A DNA stretch of 64,000 bases from the NCBI RefSeq assembly GCF_002483315.1, contig NZ_DLHR01000019.1:342719-406718 (forward strand), written 5' to 3'. This document shows positions 27,905 through 35,681 of this stretch, piece by piece (the first letter of the stretch is position 1; every line of letters begins with the position of its first letter). The stretch is from Flavobacterium sp. UBA7663. GTDB taxonomy: Bacteria > Bacteroidota > Bacteroidia > Flavobacteriales > Flavobacteriaceae. A model generated the notes under the pieces. That model saw nothing but the letters and a program-made list of their open reading frames with translations. It was not told where the DNA came from and searched no databases. Made by a program: the position numbers and the translations under genes.

Positions 27905-27912
27905 CAAAAATA
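27905..27912 (-). promoter_or_regulatory. Bacteroidota -7 promoter element for the MerR-like gene
   Basis: The minus strand reads TATTTTTG, 66 bp before the start at 27839, giving a leader that contains the dyad. Confidence 0.5.
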
Positions 27913-27925
27913 TAAATGGTTAATT

Positions 27926-28282
27926 ATGAAAAAGATAGATCCATATACTAAAGAAGAGTTTATTCCAAAGCGAAGAAATCAGGTTTTTGCTAACTCAAAA
28001 AACAAAACTGATTATCACAATGCACAAGCAAATGAATTGAGAGAGAGAAGAGCAGTTATAGATAAAAAAATTCATAGCAATCATATGCTTTTGCTTGAAC
28101 TTTTAAAGGTTAAAGATAGAATAGAAATAGATGAGAAAATTCTTGAAGGCAAAGGTTTTTTCTTTAATGTTTTCAATCATACAGCAAAGTATGATAATAG
28201 GTGGGCAAATGCAATTTATGAATTTATATATTTTAAAGAAAAAGATACTAACATAATAATAATTAGAGATGGTAGATTTTAG
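27926..28282 (+). CDS. Hypothetical island protein, 118 residues
   Basis: Not recognised. The start is MKKIDPYTKEEFIPKRRNQ, basic at the N-terminus. A predicted helical segment of ~50 residues follows (AQANELRERRAVIDKKIHSN, LLLELLKVKDRIEIDEKIL), then a short hydrophobic/aromatic C-terminal region. There is no signal peptide or membrane segment. It is divergent from the MerR-like gene across the 27863 dyad, so it may share that control. The stop overlaps the next small ORF. Confidence 0.6.
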   Translation: MKKIDPYTKEEFIPKRRNQVFANSKNKTDYHNAQANELRERRAVIDKKIHSNHMLLLELLKVKDRIEIDEKILEGKGFFFNVFNHTAKYDNRWANAIYEFIYFKEKDTNIIIIRDGRF

Positions 28283-28460
28283 AGATGTTATGATTATTGA
28301 CAATAGTCAAGATTATGAAAATTTAGTTGAGAAAAATAATGTTCTAGAGAAGAAGAATTATTTTTTAGGTATAATAGTAACTACTTTAATAATTACTGCT
28401 ATACTAGCTTATAATGAAGCTAAAGAAAGTAAAAAAAGATGTGTTTTTTATAAAAATTAA
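28269..28460 (+). CDS. Small single-pass membrane protein (unknown)
   Basis: 63 codons from the ATG at 28269, or 56 from the ATG at 28290, which falls just after the upstream stop. A hydrophilic helix (QDYENLVEKNNVLEKKNYF) is followed by one membrane segment of ~17-20 residues (LGIIVTTLIITAILAY) and a short basic tail (KESKKRCVFYKN). It overlaps the preceding gene, so it is probably coupled to it. No family is recognised. It is small and may be spurious, but the membrane segment and placement favour a real gene. Confidence 0.45.
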   Translation: MVDFRDVMIIDNSQDYENLVEKNNVLEKKNYFLGIIVTTLIITAILAYNEAKESKKRCVFYKN

Positions 28461-28482
28461 TCAATATTAAATTAAATGCTTC

Positions 28483-28512
28483 AAAAAAATTCTTCAGCGA
28501 AGTGTTTTTTTT
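28483..28512 (+). terminator. Possible terminator after the two small island genes
   Basis: A short stem TTCTTC/GAAGTG around AGC is followed by eight T. The stem is weak. Confidence 0.4.
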
Positions 28513-28537
28513 GATAGATACCTAGTTAGTTTTTATG

Positions 28538-28586
28538 TTTTAAAACGTATTAATACGTTTTAAAATGTTTAGATATGTATTAATAC
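28538..28586. repeat. 28-bp perfect palindrome plus repeated 10-bp core
   Basis: 28538-28565 equals its own reverse complement (centre GTATTAATAC flanked by AAAAC/GTTTT). The core GTATTAATAC occurs again at 28577-28586, exactly 30 bp on. It lies in a non-coding stretch between the small island genes and the IS1-like element. Confidence 0.85.
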
Positions 28587-28591
28587 AACTG

Positions 28592-28673
28592 GGTAATGTT
28601 TCAGATTTAGTGATGAGCACTTTTTTGATGTTGGTAATGTTTCAGATTTAGTGATGAGCACTTTTTTGATGTT
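28592..28673 (+). repeat. Tandem duplication of a 41-bp IS-end sequence
   Basis: Two perfect 41-bp units (28592-28632 and 28633-28673), each with GGTAATGTTTCAGATTTAG. The same end sequence begins the second IS1-like copy at 50750, where it occurs once. Confidence 0.9.
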
Positions 28674-28712
28674 TAACAAATTGATAATCAACAAAAATTA
28701 AAAATAATTGTA

Positions 28713-28744
28713 AAAAAGATGAGCTATATAGTTCATCTTTTTTT
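28713..28744 (+). terminator. Hairpin upstream of the IS1-like transposase
   Basis: The stem AAAAGATGA/TCATCTTTT has an AT-rich loop and a following T run just before the transposase frame. Copy 2 has a hairpin of different sequence at the matching place (50836). Confidence 0.7.
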
Positions 28745-29469
28745 ATGTTTAAAGCTCTTAAATCTAAGAAAATGATAAAAAATGAAACCTCGTGTATCAG
28801 ATTTAGTGATAACAAAATTTGCCCAAGTTGTAATTCAAATCATGTTATCAAAAACGGTTTTACAGCAAACAAAAAACAACAATATATTTGTAAATCATGT
28901 AAAAATAGATTCATAGATTTTTATACTTATAAAGCTTATATCAATAGGTAAACAAAAGAATTGTTCAATTTACAAAAGAAGGATTGGGTATACGAAGCAC
29001 AGCAAGAATTTTAAAAATATCGACAACTACCTTATTGAAAAGAATAATCGCAATTGCTAAGAAAATCCCTAGCCAACCTATTTTTAAACACAAAACCTAT
29101 GAAGTTGACGAGATCAGAACGTTTATAAAAAACAAAGAAAAACCAATTTGGATTGTCTATGCCTTGGAAAGAAAAACAAGACAAGTTGTAAATTTTAGCA
29201 TTGGCAGAAGAACTAAAAGAACATTGCAATATGTAACTAATACGTTATTGTTGTCTAATCCTAAAACAATTTATACAGATAAGTTAGTACATTATAAGTC
29301 ATTACTAAATAATGTTGTACACAATACAAAGCCATTTGGTACAAATCATATAGAAAGAAAAAACCTTTCATTAAGAACTCATCTAAAACGCCTGAACAGG
29401 AAAACTATTTGCTTTTCAAAAAGTTTTATATTGTTGCAATGTGTTTTAAGGATTTATTTTTGGGGATAG
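28745..29469 (+). pseudogene. IS1-family transposase, frameshifted
   Basis: The 5' part (28745-28951) has the IS1 InsA-type zinc ribbon CPSCNSNHVIKNG...CKSCKNRF. The 3' part (28984-29469) has the InsB-type DDE domain: YEVDEIRTF (first D), YTDKLVHY (second D) and HIERKNLSLRTHLKRL (E), ending in the IS1-like RKTICFSKSF. Compared with copy 2, a one-base deletion and a point change near 28935 break the frame between the two parts. In IS1, InsA and InsB are joined by programmed frameshifting, but here the break carries an extra stop, so I judge it inactive. Confidence 0.8.
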
Positions 29470-29482
29470 TTCGATATTTGTT

Positions 29483-29835
29483 TTAAATCTTAGGTGCATT
29501 TTTCCAGTAGGCTTTCAGTTTTTCAGCATATTCTTTTGGAGTTATTTTAATATAGCTTAAAAATTGAGCTTCAGTTTTATGTCCTGTTATTTTCATAATG
29601 GTTAATGTGTCAATTTTTCCATACAAGTTAGTTGCAAAAGAACGTCTACAAATGTGGGAGCTAACTAACTCATGTTTTTTATATATTCCTGTTTTCTTCC
29701 TATAAATGATTTCTTTTTTGCAATCTTTTTCAGTTATTATTTCGTCCATTATTGCTCCCTCAACTTCTTCAGAAATTCCAACTTATTTACAACCTTTTTT
29801 AAATAGTTCTCATTTTTGTTAGCTGATTCTTTTGT
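29483..29835 (-). pseudogene. Remnant of a tyrosine integrase (C-terminal part)
   Basis: An 88-codon open frame (29483-29749) carries the C-terminal catalytic boxes of a phage/ICE-type tyrosine recombinase: SSHICRRSFATNLYG (HxxR), ITGHKTEAQFLSYIKI (GH and the nucleophile Tyr). Homology continues upstream past a frameshift and stop: VGISEEVEGAI in one frame, then NENYLKKVVN in another. The N-terminal two thirds are missing. It is a relic of an older element sharing this locus. From 29836 to the terminator at 29997 I see nothing. Confidence 0.75.
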
Positions 29836-29996
29836 GAGTTTTCATTTCTTTTATCAAGAATAAATATAATTTGTTTAAGTTACTACTAGAGCAAAAAAAG
29901 AGTTTTCTAAATGTTTGAATTTTTTAATAAAAATATTGTACATTTATTTTATCAAGACTGAAAGTTCAAAAAAAGTTAAGATTTTTAGATAGAATT

Positions 29997-30028
29997 AAAA
30001 AAGCCACTTGAATTTCAAGTGGCTTTTT
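29997..30028 (-). terminator. Terminator of the sus/amylase operon
   Basis: The minus-strand stem AAAAAGCCACTTG/CAAGTGGCTTTTT has a 5-nt loop, then a T run. Confidence 0.9.
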
Positions 30029-30045
30029 CTTAACTAACTATAAAT

Positions 30046-32934
30046 TTATTCTTTTAGTAATTTCTTTGATTGGCTTGTACCGTTACTATCTGTTAATTTG
30101 ATTAAATAAATTCCTGTTTCTAAGTCTGTAATATCTAATTGCTGATTTGATATTGCATTTTTAAACGATTTAATTATTTGCCCTGTAATGTTATAAACTT
30201 CGACTAGAGTAACATCTGCTGAAAGAGCAAAACTGTTTTTTGAAGGGTTTGGATAAATTACAATCTCATTTTTAATAACTTCAAAATCATTAGATGATAA
30301 TGTTGACGGTTTGTTTCCATAAACTCGAAATTGTCCTGGGGTTAAAGTAATTGTTGCTGTTGGACTTGTTATTGTTATTGGGGTATTGTCCATTAAATTA
30401 TACCACGTCATAGGATATGTATAGACATCAGTAGGGAAATTTGGATTGATGTTTTGATTTCCGACAGAAAAGTTAGCAATAACAACAACATTTCTTAATT
30501 GAGTTGTTGGATATGAATTATTGTATATGTATAATCTTTGACGAATATTACTTCCGTCTGGACTAATAGTAAAATCAGAACTAAATACAGGTTCAATAGT
30601 TTTTAGTTTAATAAATTTAGACCAATCACTTAAAATAGCTGTTCTTCTGGTATCTGTTAACCAGTTTTCTGTCCATTGAACTTGTTGTTTTGTGTCTAAT
30701 TTACAATCGCCAGGGAAAAAGGCACTTTCATCATTTACACTGCCGTTAGCACAAGTATAAATAGATTGATTGTTTCCTAATTCGGCAAAATGCCAAATCA
30801 TTTTTGGACCAGGTACTAAAATACTCATAGCCCCCAGAGCTCCCATTCTTGATAAAGCATTAGTAAGATTACCATTTACTGGTGCTGATCCTCCGCCATT
30901 TCCATAGGTGATAGCTTCATACATCATTCTATCTTTATCATGACTTTCAGGATACCCTATTAGTCTTTTTCCTGTAAAACCACGACTATCGTGTCCCATT
31001 CTAGAAATGTTTTGAGTAGCGAATCCCATAGCTAGTTCTTTATACTGCGTAAACATTTCTCCCCACATCATAATTCCTTTTCCTTCTCCTAATCTATAGT
31101 TTGCCCATTGTTGCTCTTCATTGTCAGATCCTAAGTGTTCAAATATTACATAATGGTCGTTATCTAAGCTCCAAGAATAATCGGCATATTCTTTTAGAAT
31201 ATCTACTCGGTCTTGTTGATAAGCATTAGTACAAGCGTCATCACCACCACTACAGTTTTGTGTAAATCCCTTAGTTAAATCCCAACGAAATCCATCAATT
31301 TTATATTCTGTTATCCAATGTTTGATAGTTTGTTTTACATAATTTCTAGTTAAAGAAGAAGCGTGATTAAAATCATCTCCTACGCTGTAACTATGTCTTG
31401 CAGTAGTGTTAAAATATGGATTATCACTCGCAGGACCACCCCATCCATCTCCCTCAGGGTCATTCATCCACATTCTAATCATTGGATTTCTACCAAATGC
31501 ATGATTGAAAGCAATATCAAGGATAACTGCGATACCATTTTGATGGCATAAATCGACTAATTCTTTTAGTTTTTCTGGAGTTCCATAAAATTTATCTAAT
31601 GCCATGTGAAATGCGGTGTTGTATCCCCAACTTTCATTTCCTTCAAATTCCATAATTGGCATTAATTGGATAGCATTAATACCTAAATCTTTAAAGTATT
31701 GAATTCGGTCAATTACATTCTGATAGTTTCTATCGGCATCAAAATCGCGAATTAATAATTCGTAAACGACTAATTTATCTTTACTTGGTTTTGTAAAATT
31801 TGTTACTTGCCAATTGTAAGGAGCAGTTCCAGTTTTGAACCAAGTAACTTCACGTTCTTGTCCACTTGGGTAAATTGGTAAATTTGGAAAAGTATTACTA
31901 GGAATCCACGGATCGTCATAAGGAGATAAAACCAATGTGGAATAAGGGTCAGCCGCTCTTACTAATGAAGGAGAGTTTGCAATTGGTGTTTGGTCAACGA
32001 CCCAATATTGATAGGTATTATCAGCACCTGGTGTTAAACCTGTTAGTTCTAGCCAAAATTTACCCGTTGAAGGGTCTTTTTTCATTGCAAAGTTTGTATC
32101 AGGAGTATAATTGTTAAAACTACCTGCAACATAAACAAAATCTTTGCCTGGAGCTTCTAAAACTAGTGTTGCTCTTGTGTTGTCTGAGGTGTTGTAATTA
32201 ATTCCATTGACTAAGCCTACAGGAATTGTTTGTGCTGTACTTCCTGGATTTACAATAACTGCAAAACGTCTTGTAATTGTTGATGTTCCAATGGTTATTT
32301 CTAATTCATAATTTGTGTTTGTGGTGATGTTGGTATGATTAAAAGTGTAACTTGATGTTGTATTAGTATTTATACTAATTCCGTTAGCTTTTAAGTTATA
32401 GTTAGCATTTCCACCTGTATTGGTAGCTGCAATATTTAAATTACCACCAGAGTTAATAATTGTACTACTATTGTTTGCGGGAGCTGTTAAGTTAACTTGA
32501 AAAGTACCAACATTAAATATAAAATCACCACAAGATGGAGGTAGTTTTAAAGTTTGGCTTCCATTGGCATTCCTAAAAACCATTCCTAATTTTGTGGTAT
32601 TAGCCTGTTGAGTAGCATTTAAACCAAAGTAAGTACTAGGAGTTAAGGTAATACTCCATGTGCCATTTCCGTTATTAGTCATTAAACCAACGCTATCGTC
32701 TTGCCCCCAGTTGCCTATAACGCTAAATCCAAACGCATTACTGTCGTCTCCAATTCCTGCATGCATGTAAACTTTTGTTGGGTTTGTTCCTATTAAATTA
32801 CATCCTTGAGCTGCAGTAGAAACGGTAATAGTGATTTGATCTGTGACATTGAAACTACTGGGTGTTATTGTGACCTGAGCTACGCTTGCCGCAATTGTGA
32901 ATAAAAGTAAAAATGTAAGTATTGTTTTTTTCAT
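30046..32934 (-). CDS. T9SS-secreted GH13 alpha-amylase-family enzyme
   Basis: A 962-residue extracellular starch hydrolase. It has a signal peptide (1-19, ending SVAQ), N-terminal beta domains (about 20-330) including an isoamylase-like E-set next to the barrel (FVYVAGSFNNYTPD), and a GH13 barrel from about 380. The barrel has region I AVILDIAFNHAFGRN, nucleophile D552 in GFRWDLTKGF, acid/base E599 in VIFEHLG, and the transition-state Asp in GYPESHDKDRMM. A C-terminal all-beta domain precedes a type A T9SS tail (IYPNPSKNSF, LETGIYLIKL, KKLLKE). It is last in the leftward operon susC-susD-susE-amylase, after an intercistronic hairpin, and is expected to make oligosaccharides for SusCDE to import. 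Confidence 0.92.
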   Translation of the reverse strand: MKKTILTFLLLFTIAASVAQVTITPSSFNVTDQITITVSTAAQGCNLIGTNPTKVYMHAGIGDDSNAFGFSVIGNWGQDDSVGLMTNNGNGTWSITLTPSTYFGLNATQQANTTKLGMVFRNANGSQTLKLPPSCGDFIFNVGTFQVNLTAPANNSSTIINSGGNLNIAATNTGGNANYNLKANGISINTNTTSSYTFNHTNITTNTNYELEITIGTSTITRRFAVIVNPGSTAQTIPVGLVNGINYNTSDNTRATLVLEAPGKDFVYVAGSFNNYTPDTNFAMKKDPSTGKFWLELTGLTPGADNTYQYWVVDQTPIANSPSLVRAADPYSTLVLSPYDDPWIPSNTFPNLPIYPSGQEREVTWFKTGTAPYNWQVTNFTKPSKDKLVVYELLIRDFDADRNYQNVIDRIQYFKDLGINAIQLMPIMEFEGNESWGYNTAFHMALDKFYGTPEKLKELVDLCHQNGIAVILDIAFNHAFGRNPMIRMWMNDPEGDGWGGPASDNPYFNTTARHSYSVGDDFNHASSLTRNYVKQTIKHWITEYKIDGFRWDLTKGFTQNCSGGDDACTNAYQQDRVDILKEYADYSWSLDNDHYVIFEHLGSDNEEQQWANYRLGEGKGIMMWGEMFTQYKELAMGFATQNISRMGHDSRGFTGKRLIGYPESHDKDRMMYEAITYGNGGGSAPVNGNLTNALSRMGALGAMSILVPGPKMIWHFAELGNNQSIYTCANGSVNDESAFFPGDCKLDTKQQVQWTENWLTDTRRTAILSDWSKFIKLKTIEPVFSSDFTISPDGSNIRQRLYIYNNSYPTTQLRNVVVIANFSVGNQNINPNFPTDVYTYPMTWYNLMDNTPITITSPTATITLTPGQFRVYGNKPSTLSSNDFEVIKNEIVIYPNPSKNSFALSADVTLVEVYNITGQIIKSFKNAISNQQLDITDLETGIYLIKLTDSNGTSQSKKLLKE

Positions 32935-32947
32935 AGCCTAATTGATA

Positions 32948-32974
32948 AAAGGGTTGCTTATTAGGCAACCCTTT
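32948..32974 (-). promoter_or_regulatory. Intercistronic hairpin between susE and the amylase gene
   Basis: A perfect 10-bp stem AAAGGGTTGC/GCAACCCTTT has a 7-nt loop and no T run on the minus strand. It is more like an mRNA-processing or stability element than a terminator. Confidence 0.65.
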
Positions 32975-32985
32975 GAATTTTAATA

Positions 32986-34056
32986 TTAAAGAGCAATAAA
33001 CTCATAAGTGTATTCTCTTGGATTTGACAAGTCTAGTATTACTTTGTAGTTTCCTGCTGCTCCAGAAAAAGTTAAATCTCCACCTTCAACTAAGAAACCA
33101 TCCGCATTTACTGTTCCTAAATCGAAACCATTACTCCAAGCGTTATTTCCTCTAAATTTGAATGCTCCAGGCACTAGTGCAATACTAGCGATTTCCAATT
33201 TTTTAGTTGCAGGATTATATGTGAAATCTGTATCAGAATCCCATCCATTTGGAGTAGCTGCTCCAATTATTCCCCAACTAACAGCAGTAGTTGTATAAGT
33301 TAGTGCTTCAGTGTTAGCTCTTACTCTGTAAAATCCTGCGACAGCAGTACAGTTTGATTCATTTGCTTCTGCTAAAATCCCCGAGAAATCTCCATTGTCT
33401 CCCCAATCCGTGTTTCCCCAAGCAAAATTTCCTGAGCCATTAGGTCCTAAGAACTTAAATTCACCATCAAGCCACATATATCCTTCGTAATCAGTAAGTC
33501 CAAATCCAGAAGCAGCAATTCTAGGGGCTGATTCAAAATTGTTTGCATCAGACCATCCTTGGTGATTTCCTGGTACGGCTAATTTAGGTAAATCTGTAGA
33601 ATAAGAAGTAACAAGATAAACAATTGTATTTGAATAAGATTCATTTGTGCCAGTTCCAATTGTTGCTTTAATTCTAATATCTATTCCTTCTTGTGAAAAA
33701 GGAGTTAATCCAACAGCTAGGGCAGCTCCGTTAAGTTCTTCAGAGTTTATTGTCACAAATGTATTTGTAGTAGAAGTTACAACATAAGGACTGTCAAATT
33801 CGTCTCCAGTTTTGTCAATTTCAATTGTGTATGTAATTTCTGTTGGTGTTCCAAAATCTGCTTCACTCCAAGTTAATGAAAGCCCTGGATTAGTTGTAGT
33901 TTCTGGATTTAGTTCGACAGCATCACCAGAATTTGGAGATAAAATTTCAAATTCAGCTTCTGGTGTAAGGAAGGATAAATCTTGTTCATCCTCACACGAA
34001 ATTAATGCTAAAGATAAAGCTGATACAGCAAGTAAACTTTTAAATATATTTTTCAT
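32986..34056 (-). CDS. susE: SusE-like outer-membrane starch-binding lipoprotein
   Basis: A 356-residue lipoprotein with signal and lipobox LALISC (Cys ~21). The N-terminal SusE-type Ig-like domain contains LSLTWSEADFGTPTEITYTIEID. Then come SusE/SusF-type carbohydrate-binding beta domains (PGNHQGWSDANNFESAP and VPGAFKFRGNNAWSNGFDLG), rich in Trp and Asn, with a GTVNADGFLVEGG motif before the end. It would sit on the outer surface and hold starch for the SusCD importer. It is third in the operon, 17 bp after susD. Confidence 0.92.
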   Translation of the reverse strand: MKNIFKSLLAVSALSLALISCEDEQDLSFLTPEAEFEILSPNSGDAVELNPETTTNPGLSLTWSEADFGTPTEITYTIEIDKTGDEFDSPYVVTSTTNTFVTINSEELNGAALAVGLTPFSQEGIDIRIKATIGTGTNESYSNTIVYLVTSYSTDLPKLAVPGNHQGWSDANNFESAPRIAASGFGLTDYEGYMWLDGEFKFLGPNGSGNFAWGNTDWGDNGDFSGILAEANESNCTAVAGFYRVRANTEALTYTTTAVSWGIIGAATPNGWDSDTDFTYNPATKKLEIASIALVPGAFKFRGNNAWSNGFDLGTVNADGFLVEGGDLTFSGAAGNYKVILDLSNPREYTYEFIAL

Positions 34057-34073
34057 ATTATTTTAATTTTTTA

Positions 34074-35669
34074 TTAGTACCCCGGGTTTTGTGTTAAATT
34101 AGGATTTGATGCCAAAGTAGCAGGATGTAATGGAAATATTTTCATGTGTTGTGGTAAAGCAATGCCATTAATTCCATTTCCTTTCCATGCCCAATTGTAG
34201 GTTCCTCCAGTAAACTTATTAAATCTGATAAGGTCTTGTCTTCTGTGACCTTCCCAATGCAATTCTCTAGATCTTTCATCTAATATAAAATCTAAAGTTA
34301 AGTTAGATTGAGAAATGTTTGCAATTGATGAACCATTATTAGCTCTTTCTCTAAGTAGATTAATATAAGTTGTGGCTTGTGATAATGATGCGTTTGAAGC
34401 ACCTCTTACAGCACATTCGGCATACATCAAATGTACATCTGCAAATCTAAATAATGGAAAATCAGTATCAGCAAATGTTGAGTTTGAACCAGCAATTCCT
34501 GTTGAAGTTCTATTTGAATATTTAAATAAAACATATCCTTGATCTCTATCAGTTACATCAGATATTTCAATATTTCTTGAGCCAGATATTATGTTGTTTC
34601 GTTGGTCGTTACTAAATTCTGAACCATTAAATTTTTGAACGAACTGCTTTCTTAATCGTAAAGCACCTCCCCAGCCTTGGATTCCCATATCGTCTCCGTT
34701 CTGTTCTAGAGAACCAACTTGGCCATTAATCATAACGGTTGTAGGGCCATAGTTTTGAGTTCTAACACCATCAGATTGAATAGCAAAAATTAATTCTGGA
34801 GAAATATGATTATCTGCAGTAAAGTTGTTTTTATAATTTGGATTTAAAACATACCCAGCATTTATAAGTTCTGTACATTGTGTAGCACATTCGTTATATT
34901 TTGCAGTTCCAATATACACCTCAGCATTTAAATAGATTTTTGCTAATAACATTCTGGCAAAACCTTGATCTAATCTACCATACTGGTTTGTTCTAGGCGC
35001 TTTTAGCGTTGGTAGAATAGCTAACAATTCACTTTCAATAAAGTTAAATAATTGTTGTCTATTATACTCAGGTCCCGCAACACCTACTGCATCATTTTCT
35101 GAGTTAAAAGTGGCTTTGCCAAAGAAATCCATCAAGTGATAGTAAGCTAATGCACGTAGTGCTCTAGCTTCCTGTCTGTAAATTTGAATTTCAGCTTGTT
35201 CTGTAGCACTTATTCCTCTTGAGTTTAATTTATCAGTAGTTGATTGTCTTAAAAACTCATTTGCTAATGCTACTTGTAACATGCCGCGACTATACATTCC
35301 TCTAAAGAATGGATTTGATGCATCCCAAATGTTTCTTTGTAATTCACGAACACCTATGTCGTTTCCGCCTTCGTATGACCAGATTACTTCATCAGTTGTT
35401 ATGTTGTTTAAATACCAAACAACACGACCATACTGGCTAAATCCAGCATCTATTCCTCCCAAGTTTGATGAAGTTGCTCCATTTGTACTTGTTAGAGATA
35501 AATTTGCGTAAACACCAGCTATAGCACTAGAATAAGCGCCGGGTTGCGAGTAAAACGCTTCCTCATCTAGTCTCAGAGGATCGTTTGGGTCAACTTCTAA
35601 ATCGTCGGTACATGAATTAAAACTTACCGAGATTAGTAAAAGTGTTAAGATTTGACTTAATTTTTTCAT
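34074..35669 (-). CDS. susD: SusD/RagB-family starch-binding lipoprotein
   Basis: A 531-residue surface lipoprotein that caps the SusC barrel and binds glycan. The frame begins with GTG at 35675 but the ATG at 35669 (MKKLSQILTLL) gives a proper signal, with lipobox SFNSC. RagB/SusD features are the N-terminal EEAFYSQPGAYSSAIAGVYANL, TPR-like helices (ARALRALAYYHLMDFFG), and the C-terminal LLRERANNG plus LDERSRELHWEGHRRQDLIRF. The start lies 12 bp after the susC stop, the normal tight pairing. Confidence 0.95.
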   Translation of the reverse strand: MKKLSQILTLLLISVSFNSCTDDLEVDPNDPLRLDEEAFYSQPGAYSSAIAGVYANLSLTSTNGATSSNLGGIDAGFSQYGRVVWYLNNITTDEVIWSYEGGNDIGVRELQRNIWDASNPFFRGMYSRGMLQVALANEFLRQSTTDKLNSRGISATEQAEIQIYRQEARALRALAYYHLMDFFGKATFNSENDAVGVAGPEYNRQQLFNFIESELLAILPTLKAPRTNQYGRLDQGFARMLLAKIYLNAEVYIGTAKYNECATQCTELINAGYVLNPNYKNNFTADNHISPELIFAIQSDGVRTQNYGPTTVMINGQVGSLEQNGDDMGIQGWGGALRLRKQFVQKFNGSEFSNDQRNNIISGSRNIEISDVTDRDQGYVLFKYSNRTSTGIAGSNSTFADTDFPLFRFADVHLMYAECAVRGASNASLSQATTYINLLRERANNGSSIANISQSNLTLDFILDERSRELHWEGHRRQDLIRFNKFTGGTYNWAWKGNGINGIALPQHMKIFPLHPATLASNPNLTQNPGY

Positions 35670-35681
35670 ATTCACAATTTT

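Larger units (their letters stand above)
28592..29469 (+). mobile_element. Degenerate IS1-like element, copy 1
   Basis: Boundaries come from comparison with copy 2: shared left sequence GGTAAT...TCAGATTTAGTGATG and shared right sequence TTTATTTTTGGGGATAG. From the second left unit to the right end is 837 bp, against about 838 bp in copy 2. It carries a frameshifted IS1-type transposase. I could not identify terminal inverted repeats or a target duplication. Confidence 0.75.

Noticed and set aside
28745..28951. A separate small zinc-ribbon regulator
   Set aside because: Its CPSC...CKSCKNRF pattern and the following DDE part match IS1-type transposases, and copy 2 shows the same layout.
25087..30000. 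Tried to find the second attachment site of the serine-recombinase element as a repeat of the tRNA 3' end
   Set aside because: No copy of the tRNA 3' sequence was seen up to 30 kb. Serine integrases need only very short shared cores, so the end cannot be set by eye.
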